Below, piece after piece: positions 21,192 through 32,599 of a stretch of 64,000 nt of DNA. Source of the DNA: Nepenthes gracilis. Lineage: Eukaryota; Streptophyta; Magnoliopsida; Caryophyllales; Nepenthaceae. The notes beneath the pieces were generated by a model. The model saw only the letters and a program-made list of their open reading frames with translations. It made no database searches and was not told the DNA's origin. The translations under genes were made by a program, and so were the position numbers. The stretch covers positions 7,650,501 to 7,714,500 of the forward strand of contig BSYO01000013.1 of NCBI GenBank assembly GCA_033239525.1, read 5' to 3'. The number at the start of each line of letters is the position of its first letter. Positions within the stretch are counted from its first letter, which is position 1.

Positions 21192-23278
21192 AATATAATG
21201 TTAGTTTGTAATAAGCAAAGATACCAAATGAAATTTTAAACTCATTTTATAAAATTGTACAGAAATTTATAAAATAATCATAAGAAATTTACAAATATAT
21301 TTCTAAATTACCAATATCAAAATTTACATTTCTAGGATGTTTATAGATTTATAAGTACTTACATTATCACTTAAACTAAGTTAGTTACATCATTGCTGAT
21401 TACCACATACTTATTGATTTTTGTTTATTTTTGTTTATCAGGATTAAACTCCGACAAGCATTTGAAAGAAAAGCAAATAGTGAGAGAATGAACTGAATAC
21501 TCAGTAAGAATATAATAGTGAAGGACATGCATGTTTATCTTTAAAATAATTCATAATAAGAAAAAGGGATCATGATACATGTAAAAATACATATATGCTT
21601 TCAGAATATTTTCATAATACAATTGTCTTTTCTTTTTCTTATACTTAATTCTTCTTACTTGCTAATATGTTCTTACCTTACATATCTTAAGGAATTAGAG
21701 TTAATAGGCCTTACTAACTAACGGAGTATTTGATCGATATCTGAATTGTATTCACTCTACACAATGAATGGCCAGAATCACATAACACGGCGATACTTTC
21801 TTCCTTATTTACATCCTGAAAATAGGATGGATTGTGTTCACTTCACATAATTAAAGACCATATATTTCTTATTTACATCTTGAAAACAAGATGGTACTAT
21901 CTATTGTCTCCCAATAGACGGGGTTAAAATTACACAGCAATACTTATTTAGACAATGATCTACACCATAATATTTCAAGACATATCAGAGAATATTATTC
22001 ACTGAAATAAATCTTTGATTCAATTTCTTCACTTCTTAAAACTTTGTAATGAAAGCCCATATTCATATTCTTAGTCCTTATTCTTAATTTTCTCATCTTG
22101 AAAAACATTTATATTTTGTTGGTATCATATTGGCTTCCACTCATGTATAAACAAGTGATATATATTTATAATGAAATCACGATAAAACATATCTTATATT
22201 TTCATAATAAAATAATATAAATGCATAACATAAGTTTGTATATATTTTAACATGTGTTGGATTTATTTTTAGACAACATATTATTCAATTTTCGGTCCAT
22301 AAATTTCATAATTTACCGGTTCATTAACCGGTTTAGTTCTATTTCATCTCTTTAATCGGTTAGATTACAAATTCAATTTATGGATTGGTTCAGATTTTTA
22401 TAATATTTTACCTGTTATATCACATGAGTCAGTTCTCCTTTATTCATAAGTGGCCAGTTCGTCAATTTAAAGAATTATATATAAATCGGTTTACTTACCA
22501 AGTTAGTTAGTTTATTAAGAACCGGTTAGTGTAATAGCCAATTGATTCACATGATGTAAAACTTGTATACTAATTTAACATACCATATATGGCCGGTTTA
22601 TTATTTATTTCCTAGTTAATTCACACTAGATTAACAAAATAGGCAATTAAGTATAAATTGGCCGGTTTAGTGACAGATTTTAATTCTGGGGCCGATTCAA
22701 TGACCAAATCAAAGTATTTTTGAAAACCGTTTTCCATGGCCATAGTTGAGCCTTAGTACTAGAAAATATGTCCAAGTTGGCTACTGCTTCAATCGCTTCA
22801 TGACCGGTTCAGTCCACCCAAGTGTATTGCCAGATATACTTCAGCATCAGCAATGATGCAGGGGTGAGTTTTGCTGTTCATTTGGGGATCCAATTTAATG
22901 GTTTATTCAACCAATTTTCATGAGCCGATTTTACACAATCTTAAAAAGGGTCTTAACTAATTGATGACCGATTTTGAGCCTGTTTGGCGGTCAGATGGAG
23001 GCCAATTTTGCCAGATTTTCCCAAACTGCCATTTTTAGTATTTAGTGCAATCTAGTCGGTTCAATTTACTCAATTTTTTTGAGGCTAAACTGATCAAATA
23101 TTCAAAAGATATTTTTAAATCAACTTTATAATATCTTAGAGGGTTCATTAAAGTTCATATATTAATTTTTATAGAACTTGAATTGATCAAAAACGTGATG
23201 AAAATCAACACCAATAGTAGTCCCTGATTTTTTCGGTTCAAACTGCCAGTTGACTTAAGACTCCTTCCATCTGGCCTA

Positions 23279-24037
23279 ATTCATACGAATTATTTTAAAA
23301 TAAAAATATAGCGATTTAGCCTACATATTAAAGTTTCTTCTCTAAAATTTTTATGGGATAAATCGGCCCTTAACAGTATGTAAAAATTAACATATCAGCA
23401 AGCATAATAGTTGGTTGCAGAACAAACTTCATGATGCATGTTTCTATATTTTGGCTATTCCAATATGGTAACGGCAAGGATTATTTCAGAACAAAAATAT
23501 GGTGATTTAGTTAACATTTTAAAGTATATCCAGTAAAGTTTCATGGTATGAATCGGTCAAATAAGGTATGCAAAAATTCGGATATCAGCATAGTGCAGTA
23601 GAATTCAGCGACAAAGTCCCATTTTGACATATTGCTGAACTTTGCTCCTTTTAGCATGGTAACGGTAAGGATTATTCTAGAATAAAAATGATGATTTAGC
23701 TAACATCTTAAAATATATCACGTAAAAATTTTATGGTATGAATCGATCAAATAAGATATGTAAAAATTTTGATATCTGCATATTGCAGCAGAATTCAAGA
23801 ACAGAGTCCCATTTTAACCTATTGCTGAATATTAATCATTTTAGCATGGTAACGGCAAGGGTTATTCCAGAATAAAAATATGGTGATTTAGCTAATATTT
23901 TAAAATATATCCAGTAAACATTTCATGGCATGAATCGATCAAATAAGATATATAAAATTTCGGACATTAGCATGGTGTATCAGAGTTCTGTAATGGTATT
24001 TTATTTTGATATGTTACTGAAATTTACTCATTTTAGT
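23279..24037 (-). repeat. ~190-bp tandem repeat, four units, inside the long LTR
   Basis: Units begin ATGGTAACGGCAAGG at 23465, 23656 and 23846, with a more diverged unit at 23279-23464. Each contains GATTTAGCTAACAT..TTAAA, a CATGGTATGAATCG block and a CAGAATTCA block. Unit lengths are 186, 191, 190 and 192 bp. Confidence 0.8.
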
Positions 24038-24621
24038 ATGGATTCGGTGGGATTTTTAAGTATTGGACCGACAATACTTTAAACTAAGATCAAGAATTCA
24101 ACGAAAAATCAAAGAGTGAGAGGAGTTCTTGCCTGAAAATATTTTTAATTTAATTTTGAACTTTGACTGCCAATGGAGTCTCTCTCTTGACTCAGCTTCG
24201 GTTATCTGTTTTTGCTCCTCTTTTTCTTTGCCTTGCTCTCCAATTTTTTCTCTCTCTTTTGATGAATATATAGCATTATGTGTCTATTAATTACCGAAAA
24301 TTTTTTAGATTTATTGAAACTTGCCACCTACCTCATAAGGTGTCAAAAGCTCCTACGAATCAGCTTGCATGCAAGCTGATGTGCTGCCCCTTTGTTGTGC
24401 CACTTGTCCCTATTTTATTTGGTAAAATTTGATACATGTTAGCCTTCAAATATGCCATGTGTCTCCCCTCTTTAGTTCCATATTCTCCTTTTAATTTATT
24501 AGCTAGAAAATTAGGGGTAAAAAGAACAGGAATCATGGGCTGCCCTCACAACCTAGCCCCACCACTCTTCTTCTTCTTAATTAATTTTCTCTGTGTTGGT
24601 GATTGAGTGTGGGATAAATAC

Positions 24622-24646
<25 letters not shown>
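24622..24646. repeat. (AT)n microsatellite
   Basis: This is a simple dinucleotide run near the 3' end of the inserted long LTR. Confidence 0.9.
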
Positions 24647-24652
<6 letters not shown>

Positions 24653-24991
24653 TCATATTTTACTTAATTAACTTAATTTATACCATATTTGATTAATCGG
24701 ATTGAATTCAATCATTAATTGGCTGATAATTTGGTGATCAGCTTATTTTATCGTCAATCAAAATTAATTTGATTATTAATCAATTGAAAATTTGCTAATC
24801 GAATTACTTTCGTATCATTCATTCTATCATATATTAACCAAAATTAAAATCGGTTTCATCAAATAAATTTTTATTACATTTCGGTGTGAATTTCTGACTT
24901 CTAAATTTTTACTATTTATTGATCTTAATTTTATATAAATTAATTTAGTTTACCAAATTATAAATAATGAAATCTCGATCCTTACAATATA

Positions 24992-25344
24992 GGTAGATGG
25001 AATTGGGTAATGAGTCTTATTTGCAATAAATTGGAATTGGTAGAGATTTAGGTAATGAGTACATGCAGAAGGGATTCTTTATTTTCAAGACAGGATTTTA
25101 TTTCAATTATTGAGGAATTTATGGAGAGAATTTTGTTTGAAGCCCATAGATTATCATATACGATTCTTTCTGGTGGCGAAATATGTGAAGAAAATTTGTG
25201 GCATATGTAGTAAAGTGTATTGTGTGTCAATAGAAGAAAATCGAGCATAAGAAACCTTTAGGATTTTTGTATTTTTTATCAACTCCCAGAAATGAATATA
25301 TATATAGCGATGGAATTTGTTTTGAGGTTATTTAGGATGGCGAG
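24992..25344 (+). pseudogene. gypsy RNase H end and integrase N-terminal part
   Basis: Coding sequence of the chromovirus resumes behind the ATATA duplication. RRWMEL-like residues come first, then RILFEAHRLSYTILSGGEI, matching 'EAH.S.YSIHPGG.KMY' of the integrase zinc-binding region. MEFVLRLFRMA then matches 'MDFV.GLP' at the start of the catalytic core. Stops are frequent. It is cut at 25344 by the solo SIRE-type LTR. Confidence 0.6.
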
Positions 25345-26294
25345 TGTTAGAGACTTTTATCTAATTGGCATATTCCGTGACCATATGCAGTAAAGTCAGT
25401 TCGGTCCGCCCTCCAGTCGCTCGAGCCCATCCAAAGACTGCCCGCTCGCCATGAGCTCGATTCCCGCTCGAGCGCAAAAACCAGTAGGGTGGCCGCTTGC
25501 CTCTCGCTCGCTAGCCGCTCGAGCCGAAAAACCAGTAGGTCGCCCGCTCGATGCTCGCCCCATGGCCGCCCGCCGCGCACTCGAGCCCCGCTCGAGCGCC
25601 GGTGTAACGGGCAGAATTTTTGAACGCATTTTTGGCTCCACTATAAATATTGGACTTAGGTTTTTGAACCCTAAGGATTTTGGATTGAAGATTTACGTGC
25701 CTCTTTGGAGAAGAAAGCCTCAAATGCTCCATTATTCCTACTTCTCTTGAGAAAACTAATTACTACAAGAGTGCTCTACATGTTCAAGCTAGTTTTCTCA
25801 TCCACATTCTTTAACCATTGAAACTTTGCCTTCTATCATCGTTGGAGACTTTAGTTCGTGAAGAAGGAGACTCGTTCGTGATTGAAAATTCAAGTGGTTC
25901 GAGGGATGATTGACGTGAAGACTGGAAGGTGTCCGGTTCCGTTGCCGCGGGCAAATCCAAGAAGTTCCTTGATAGGGATCACGTGACGGGAATAAGTCGG
26001 CTAGGTTAGCATGTTGTTACCACCGGATTTGTAAGTTGATTTTCATAGTGCATTGCTTCCCTGGCCGTTGATGCCCGGAGTGTTTTTCTCGATACCGTGG
26101 GTATCGAGTTTTCACTTCGTCACCAAAAATTTGAGTCTTTATCTTTATTGCTACTTATATCGTGTATGATAGTTAAACTTATTAGCATCTAGTATTAAAT
26201 ATCTTTTACGTATATTAGATATTTATTATTATTCACTGCTTCCGCTATTCTTTTAACGGGGTCGAAACACGTTAGTACAAAACGTGCTTTTTCA
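25345..26294 (+). mobile_element. solo LTR of SIRE-type copia family
   Basis: The 950-bp unit starts TGTTAGAGAC and ends GTGCTTTTTCA, and is flanked by a perfect duplication GCGAG at 25340-25344 and 26295-26299. It is collinear with the LTRs of the gag-only element at 44669-56191. Shared parts are CATATTCCGTGACCATAT-like sequence, a GC-rich block full of GCTCGAGC palindromes, a TATAAATA box, ATTCAAGTGG(T/C)TCGAG, GGGTATCGAGTTTT and the same 3' end. It interrupts the integrase core of the chromovirus and is less decayed than its host. Confidence 0.9.
25642..25649 (+). promoter_or_regulatory. TATA box of the solo SIRE-type LTR
   Basis: TATAAATA directly follows the GC-rich palindrome block and a GTAACGGGCA motif. 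The same order is found in both LTRs of the related element (near 45039 and 48403). Confidence 0.6.
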
Positions 26295-26299
26295 GCGAG

Positions 26300-26830
26300 G
26301 AATATGGATACTATTATGGCGATTGTGGATTGCTTGATAAGGCCGACCCATTCTCGCCAATTCAGATGATGCACTCGAGAGATACGTTGGCTCGTCAATA
26401 TGCCAACAGGATGATACAATTTCAAGGTATTTTGATTTTGAGGTTTCACTTGTGATCTGAGGTTGCGCTAAATTTGTAGATTAGTTTGGAAAAAAAATCG
26501 GGCGCCAAGTTAAAATTTAATATGGCAATGGATTTACGGGCAGATGATTGATCAGAGTGACACAGTAGAAACATATCGACCTGTAGTCTTAGGTTATAAG
26601 ATTTAATTTAGGATTTAAAGTAGGCAATCAGATTTGAAATCTGACTTGAGAACGTCTATTTTGGGAGATTATAGACAATTGGGATGATTAATTACTGCTG
26701 ACCGAGTTTTGCTTGCAATAAGAGTTATCAATCGAGCAATGGAATAACCCCTTTTGAGGCTTTATTTGAGAAGAGATGTAAGTCTCCTGTTAGTTAGGAA
26801 GAGATCAAATTTGAGATGATATAGACAACC
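26300..26830 (+). pseudogene. gypsy integrase catalytic core and C-terminal part, broken
   Basis: MDTIMAIVDCLIRPTHS opens the piece and matches 'D.IWVIVDRLTKSAHF'. A degraded HPQTDGQSE region follows near 26540. ACNKSYQSSNGITPFEALF then matches 'AYNNSYQSSI.MAPYEALY' near 26712. These are the hallmarks of a chromovirus integrase, which would insert the cDNA copy into the host chromosome. Stops prevent function. Confidence 0.65.
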
Positions 26831-26867
26831 ACTTGTTCCTAAGGGTATCTCTAAGAAAATGAATTTT

Positions 26868-27230
26868 GAGGTTTGGTGTTAAAGGATGGATTGAGATTAA
26901 GGATCATTGGGCTATTCGAGGTTTTCAATGGGTCAGAGAGAAAACCTATTGATTGGCTATGCTCCAAGTTGATGGATCATTATGATGTGTCATATGCATG
27001 TGTGTTGAAGGAATATGTGGATGATCCTCTGTATGTGCTCAGGTTAAAATCATCATTGATTAATGAGAATTTACCTTATATTGAGATTCGATTTGGATTT
27101 TTTGAAATCTAGTTTTGATAAATAAGACAACTCCTTTGGCCATAATGTTTTCGGGAAATCTCTCAATTGTTGAAATTGTTATGGGAATCTTAGGATAAAT
27201 CTGCAAGAATTTTTCTATCGGTTTGAGGAC
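26868..27230 (+). pseudogene. gypsy integrase C-terminus with chromodomain-like end
   Basis: An open frame (26873-27112) reads GLRLRIIGLFEVFNGSE, then YVDDPLYVLRL and NENLPYIEI. This matches 'GKLSPR.IGPFEIL.RVG...YRLALP' and 'Y..DPSHVL' of chromovirus polyproteins. Beyond the stop, traces of the chromodomain (a VLWES-like match to 'VLWRNH..EEATWE') remain near 27170-27190. A chromodomain would direct integration to marked chromatin. Confidence 0.65.
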
Positions 27231-27261
27231 GGAGGTAAGAATTAAATAGCATAAATTTTGA

Positions 27262-27289
27262 GGACAAAATTTTTATAAGTAGGGAAGAG
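27262..27289 (+). other. polypurine tract of the gypsy element
   Basis: GGACAAAATTTTTATAAGTA precedes GGGAAGAG, the standard plant gypsy arrangement of a coding end followed by the purine primer for plus-strand synthesis, directly abutting the right LTR. Confidence 0.7.
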
Positions 27290-27476
27290 TTTTAATATCC
27301 GAATCCCAATTGGATTTAATTTGAATATATTTATTATTTTGGATAATTTAAATGTGATAAAAAATTAATTAAATATTATGAGATTTAAAAAAAAAAATAG
27401 ATCGGTTAGTTGTTGCTCGAGGCACACTGATGTAGGCACCTAAGTGCTGGTTGGGATAATAAAAGAGAAAAGAAAA

Positions 27477-27479
<3 letters not shown>

Positions 27480-27541
<62 letters not shown>
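27480..27541. repeat. (AAT)n microsatellite inside the right gypsy LTR
   Basis: About 20 AAT units at the position equivalent to 15147-15198. Confidence 0.9.
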
Positions 27542-27598
27542 GAAAGGCCATGGAAGCCTCGGGTAGTAGGGAAAGAAAGGAAAAGGAAAATAAAAGAA

Positions 27599-27604
<6 letters not shown>

Positions 27605-27642
<38 letters not shown>
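27605..27642. repeat. (GA)n microsatellite inside the right gypsy LTR
   Basis: About 19 GA units, expanded from a purine-rich segment that is not a pure GA run in the left LTR. Confidence 0.9.
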
Positions 27643-27648
<6 letters not shown>

Positions 27649-28237
27649 GGAGAGAAAAAGTGGAAAATTGCGCGTAGAGTAGGGAAAGAATGGAAAAGAA
27701 AAAGAAAGAAAGAGAGAAAAAGGAAGAGAAAAATTATGCGCAGAACAGGAGAAGAAGGAAAAGAGAGAAAAAGAAGAAGAAAACGGCGTGCGGGAGGTAG
27801 AGTGGCGCAGGAAGAGGCAGCTCGTGGAGGAGAGAAAAGGAGGAAGAGTGAGGGTTGCGGCGTGTAGAAGGTGGTGCAGCTTGGGTGAAGGCAGTGCAGC
27901 GCTAGGTAGGGACGGTGGTTGCGAGAGGAGGTAGAGGCGGCGGTGGCCCGGGGGCAGTGGCAGTGGCGGTTGCGAGTGAAGTGGGATGGCACGGGAAGAG
28001 ATAGAAACCGCATTGGCAGGGGAGAGAAGGTATGATTCGGGTACTTCGAAGTATCATTTATTTTGATCTGTGAAGTATAAGAGGAAGCTCCAATTTGGTT
28101 ATTTAAAGTTAGATATTGGGTAAATCAGGTCGAGATAAGTAAATCTTAAGTCTCTTTTTCTCTTGTTATCAATTTTTGCTGATTCTTTCAAGTATTATCG
28201 TTATAATATTCGTTTCCGTTAAGTTTTTAAAATAAAT

Positions 28238-28486
28238 ATGATACGAAAATCATTTCTCCACGATTTTATGGAAAGAATTTCATATCCACATGTGTTATTG
28301 TTGATGTATTATGTTTTGCTGTATTATATTTTACTCAATGTTTTGCTAATTTTAACTGTTGTATTGTATTTTGCAATATGTTACAAATCTGGAATTTCAG
28401 GTGCTAAATTTTTTGCTAAATTTAATCTAAAATTGGGGATACTGATTTTGCTGAATTTTATTGCTGTAAATCTGAAATTATTATGA
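28238..28486 (+). other. 82-codon hydrophobic open frame inside the right gypsy LTR
   Basis: It is the counterpart of the frame at 15839-16087: same length, same ATG and TGA positions, shared PHVLLL, LLILTVVLYFA and LLNFI.VN.KLL segments. No family is recognised. Confidence 0.3.
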
Positions 28487-29519
28487 ATTTAATTCATATA
28501 TTCATAAAAGTATGATTGGAAGCTTTACAAATATTAAGAATTATGAATTTTTTTTTTCAAAATGAGAAAATTAAGAAGAACCAAGAAAAGGTGTAAAGCT
28601 TCTATAAAGATCTTAAAAAGAATTATGAAGCTAGACTAAAAAATTATTTAGATGATAATATTTCTAGCATACCTTCGAATATTATAGTAGTAATTGAGGA
28701 ATTACTCCTAACTTGTAGGGGAATAAAAATGGATTATGGCATTGTCTACCGTATTATAGGTATGTACTGTTCATATCTAAGTGTTAAATAGGATCGTACG
28801 ACCTTAAATTTTGGGGAATATGCACAATACTTTTCTCGACTATCTGCTCCATTAGCTGGTAAAGCCTACTAACCCTGATTCTTAAAGATAAATAAGTTTT
28901 TAATATATTTGACAGTTAAGATAGCAAAAGAATAAAATAAAGAAGGCTAAATATATCATAAAAAATTTTTTTACCCATGTTTTATACTTATATATGCATT
29001 ACGACTCTGATTCTCTCTGAAGATATATTTTTAGTATAATGTATACGTTTATTGTTATATTTTATACGTTATTGAGTATTTTACACACTTCCTTACTAAT
29101 TTTACTAACATTCAAATGAGTCATAAGAGCTGATACCGGATGAACAAAAATGAAGATTGGAGTTTTTTATACTTAGATGGATTTCGATAATTTTGTTTTC
29201 GATTTTGATGTACAGAAATTATGTAAAATTTGAAAATATAAAATGATGTATTCTATTTTGATGATATTAAACAGATTATTATGGATATTATGTATGCTTT
29301 TACAGGTTATTGTATGATTAGTTTTGTTAGATTTTTTAGCAGGTATCTTTCCTTAATGAGATCCGACGTTGTACTCCTATAGTACAGTATTAGAGCGGCT
29401 GATAATGCAATAATTGTATGGATCTTGTATATATTTATATTTATATGTATCGCATCAATTACTTATAATAATGATTAATGACAAAAATAAAAATGTGGTT
29501 CATCATAGAGAGTCTGTTG

Positions 29520-30240
29520 ATGCATAGAATGAAGACTTAGGAGGAGAGGGGGCCTCGTTGTCTATATCACATGTAGGTTAAAAAGATTTAGTGATTTCTC
29601 CATTCTAGAATATTAAGTAGGAAGTTGCTGTGATGCATGCCATGATGAGAATAATCAAGTTTGCTCAAAGATTAAGGGTGTAGAGAGCTTCACATATGAC
29701 TTCCCATTGAATATTCTCATAGGTCTTAGCAAGGTGTTACACCCTAAGAGCTAACTTAATAGCTTAACAACAAAAGATAGTTCTCAATCATTGAATAATT
29801 TACCTTTCAACTTGTCCGGCAAGGATATCGTCGACCATCTACTAGACAGATCAACCGTGACATCTCCTTCTTCTATGATGTCATCTTCCAGATGTTCAAT
29901 AGCTTTATTTTGATCGTGGCTCTTGTTCATTACCATATCCCTGAAGGTTGGGTATAGCTTTCACAGCACACGGTTGAGGTCACTGTCATCTTCCTTAAAA
30001 TTCATTTCGTCTGAGCGTTCAAGGAAACAGCCTGCACCGCTCTACCTCTTCGGTATTTGCAGCGAGGAAAGGGGAATGCTAGGGTGATGGATGCCTCCTG
30101 ACACCAACTCTATCATTTGGGGAGGACGAGGGGGCGTGGGTGCCTTCAGCGGTGGAGGCGGCAATGAAAGCACTAAAAATCCTAGCAGGCAACTTTTGAA
30201 GAAGGGGATTTTGATGCATTTTTTTAAAATCAATGTAACG
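29520..30240 (-). pseudogene. possible LINE ORF1 relic (DUF4283-like)
   Basis: On the minus strand a frame reads EEGDVTVDLSSRWSTISLPD, then LSFVVKLLS. This resembles the start of plant LINE ORF1 proteins, in which an acidic stretch is followed by 'W...LVVKLLG..LGY..L...L..LW'. A serine/proline-rich N-terminal part precedes it, and a CX2C-free tail follows. The match rests on a short motif and the context of another LINE fragment at 14476-14950 on the same strand, so it is tentative. Stops are present. Confidence 0.4.
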
Positions 30241-30309
30241 CACATTGTGCTCTAATTATCACTAAATTAATAATTTGACATAATCAATTACCAATAATAT
30301 GTCATATTT

Positions 30310-30563
30310 TATTAGAAATTGATGAATTTACAGAAGACATACACAATATGAATGAGAGGACTTGTGTGTTTCACGTTATATTCATTTCACAATAATAATT
30401 TACTTATATAGAATAACTTATATAAGGTTCATATAGAAAATAATAATTATAAAGATACAAAAATATTTATAAAATATTTTAATTTTATACTATTTTATAT
30501 TTAAAATTATAGTATTACTTAATATTATAATATCTATTTTATGTAAATTTACTAGAGTTAACA
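30310..30563 (-). repeat. 3' LTR of the minus-strand copia relic
   Basis: In element orientation it starts TGTTAACTC right behind the purine tract and ends CTAATA (terminal CA mutated to TA). Confidence 0.5.
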
Positions 30564-30589
30564 TACGCCCTCAAACTTAAGAAGTCAAT

Positions 30590-30760
30590 CTTGAGACTAC
30601 CTTGAGTTTTGAAATTTGATCATGAAATCATTCTATCTCTTGAGATTTAGTGAAGATGTTAACCAATTGTTTGATTGATGGCATGTTGCGAAGATTTATA
30701 CTATCTGCCAAATGTGGTGATGACATATGCTTATGAAATATATCATTATGAATAATTTGT
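30590..30760 (-). pseudogene. copia RNase H C-terminal end
   Basis: The minus-strand translation contains QLVNIFTKSQEIE followed by FHDQISKL, matching 'QLADIFTKAL....F..L..KLG', the usual end of plant copia polyproteins directly upstream of the purine tract. Confidence 0.6.
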
Positions 30761-31213
30761 ATGGCACTTTAATTATTATAATGTTAGATAATTAAATTAG
30801 AATGTGTAATACCCAAAGTAACTCAATAGTTGTATAGGCTGTGGCATAATATTCCTCTTTCTATTTGTGCATGCTACAAAAATTTGTTTTTACTCCATCA
30901 TGAAATAAGAGATGTTCCCAAGAAGAAACAATATCCATTAGTAAATTATCGATCAGTGAAATTACCTGCTCAGTCTGGTTAAAAAAAAAACATGTAAGTG
31001 GAGAGATGAATGAGTAGAGATTTGAAAATCATAAAATAAAAATTATTTAATATATCAAAAGATATAGATCTCAGCAACATAGTGAGTAGATTGTAATGCA
31101 ATTATAATTTGATTGATAAGATGAATGCATAACCAATATTCACACCAATAACTATGAAATAAATAAACTTGCCTACTAATGGCCAATAATGTGCTACTTT
31201 TGGCAAGGAAAAA

Positions 31214-31600
31214 CTATTGAACATAGTAAGTTGGACATTTGATTCTAATGAAGTAGGAACAGTCTCTCGCTAACACATGACTGAGCAAATCTGAAGTATA
31301 TTTTGCTTTAGAAAGATAATACGCATTAAAATATAATGTTACTTTAAGACCAAGAATGTAATTGAAATTATTCAGATCTTTCATCTCAAAATGATAATAT
31401 AAAAAGGTTTTGATATTGCAAATACAATTACGATTATCTTCGATAATAATCATATTATTGACATAGGGTAAAATATAAACAGCATTAGATGGTATTGTAC
31501 GAAAGAAATGAGCAAAGTTATAATTGCTTGATATGAATCCCAATTTAGCAATAGTGGAACTAAACTTGACAAACTAAGATTTGAAAGCTTATTTCAAATC
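31214..31600 (-). pseudogene. copia reverse transcriptase relic
   Basis: An open frame (31214-31543) reads ILPYVNNMIIIEDN, then FEMKDLNNFNYILGLKV and YLSKAKYTSDLL. This matches copia RT 'L.YVDDMI..G', 'F.MKDLG.L.YFLG.EV' and 'LSQ.KY..DLL'. The catalytic YVDD has become YVNN, so both catalytic aspartates are lost. Upstream traces of 'YGLKQA' and 'W..K' remain at 31560-31620. Confidence 0.7.
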
Positions 31601-32599
31601 ATAAAATGCCAACAAAGACGACAGGCTTTGTTTAAAGAATGATAGTATTCGAGTGGGGGCAGCATATAGACTTCATTGATTAGGTCGCCATAGAAGAAAG
31701 TATTCTTATCATCCATCTAAAAAAGTGATCATTAATGAATAGCAGTAACAATAATTAGGAAATGGATAGACATGTGACGAGTTATAGGAGCAATGGTTTC
31801 CTCATAATCAATTCCATACTCCTGAGTAAAGTGGAAGCAACAATAAGAGCTTTATAATATATCATCGAGCTATCAAACTTAACTTTGATCTTATAGATCT
31901 ACTTGCTTTCAATTTAGTGGCAAGTTAACATTTCACCGTGTCAGTTGAGGTATGAGTCAATAAATCCATTGATGGATCAACTGCAATCTAAATAAGTGTA
32001 AGGGGATCTTCTATAGAAGCTAGAGAAAAATATCAGAGATTGAGGGAATAGGAATAGGATCATAAAATTGATTTGGTAAAGGATCAATAAACATTTTAGA
32101 GTATGCCATTGGTGTGGAAAAGAGAGGCAATAAGTTACTAAATATTTTGTACTCCCAAAACATGGCATTATGGGAGACACAAGGTCTATTGAAAATAAGA
32201 TCATAGCATCAATATCCTTAATATTCAATGTCATATCGTAGAAAGCAACATAGATGAGCTCGGTTCTCATTTAGTTTTTTTATGAGATTGAAGGATAATA
32301 AAGTAAGCATATTCAAAAATACGAATAATATAATAGTGAGATTGTGTACCAACAAGGCACTTATAGGGATTTGATTATCAATAACCGAGGATGGAAGTCA
32401 ATTGATGTCATAAACTGCGGTAAGGATAATTTTTTCTTGAAATCATTATGGTAGAAAAGCTAGGATAAGAAAGAATCTGACAGTTTCTTTTCAAAATTCT
32501 TTTTGGGATAATTGTATTTTTGTATGTTAATATTGATATTTATTTATGATTATTGATTATTTGATCTAGAGTTTTAATGTAAAAAAATTAAAACCAAAA

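Larger units (their letters stand above)
20362..24986 (-). mobile_element. long gypsy-type LTR inserted in the chromovirus, minus orientation
   Basis: The plus-strand ends are TGTCACGTCCC and TCGATCCTTACA, with a perfect duplication ATATA at 20357-20361 and 24987-24991; the chromovirus RNase H is exactly interrupted. No coding region exists inside. Motifs shared with the solo LTRs at 12771-14470 and 58720-60611 (TTAATAGGCCTTACTAACTA at 21701-21720, an ACTCAGTAAG block, the CTCTCTCTTTTG tract near 24250) make it a solo LTR of that clade. Without the nested TRIM it is ~3.9 kb. Part of the excess length is a four-copy ~190-bp tandem repeat. Confidence 0.75.
14960..29507 (+). mobile_element. Ty3/gypsy chromovirus (Tekay-like), degenerate, with nested insertions
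   Basis: Direct repeats 14960-17069 and 27290-29507 are its LTRs, and the element is bounded by a perfect 5-bp duplication GAGAG (14955-14959, 29508-29512). A tRNA-Met-type primer site follows the left LTR. A classic gypsy polypurine context (GAGGACAAAATTTTTATAAG, then TAGGGAAGAG) precedes the right one. Gag zinc knuckle, protease, reverse transcriptase, RNase H, integrase and a chromodomain-like end occur in gypsy order but with many stops. Three insertions with their own target duplications interrupt it. Without them it is about 8.3 kb, short for this group, so some internal deletion is likely. Confidence 0.85.
27290..29507 (+). repeat. right LTR of the gypsy chromovirus
   Basis: It is collinear with 14960-17069. 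It differs by a longer (AAT)n run (27480-27541), an added (GA)n run (27605-27642) and other small indels. It ends TTCATCATA directly before the GAGAG duplication. Confidence 0.85.

Noticed and set aside
20541..21198. Plus-strand frames of 98 and 184 codons
   Set aside because: They lie inside TRIM 2, antisense to the element, and translate repeated LTR blocks.
27369..28013. Minus-strand open frame of 214 codons, among the longest in the window
   Set aside because: It is the counterpart of the frames above in the other LTR, made of (AAT)n and (GA)n repeats; no domain, no start context.
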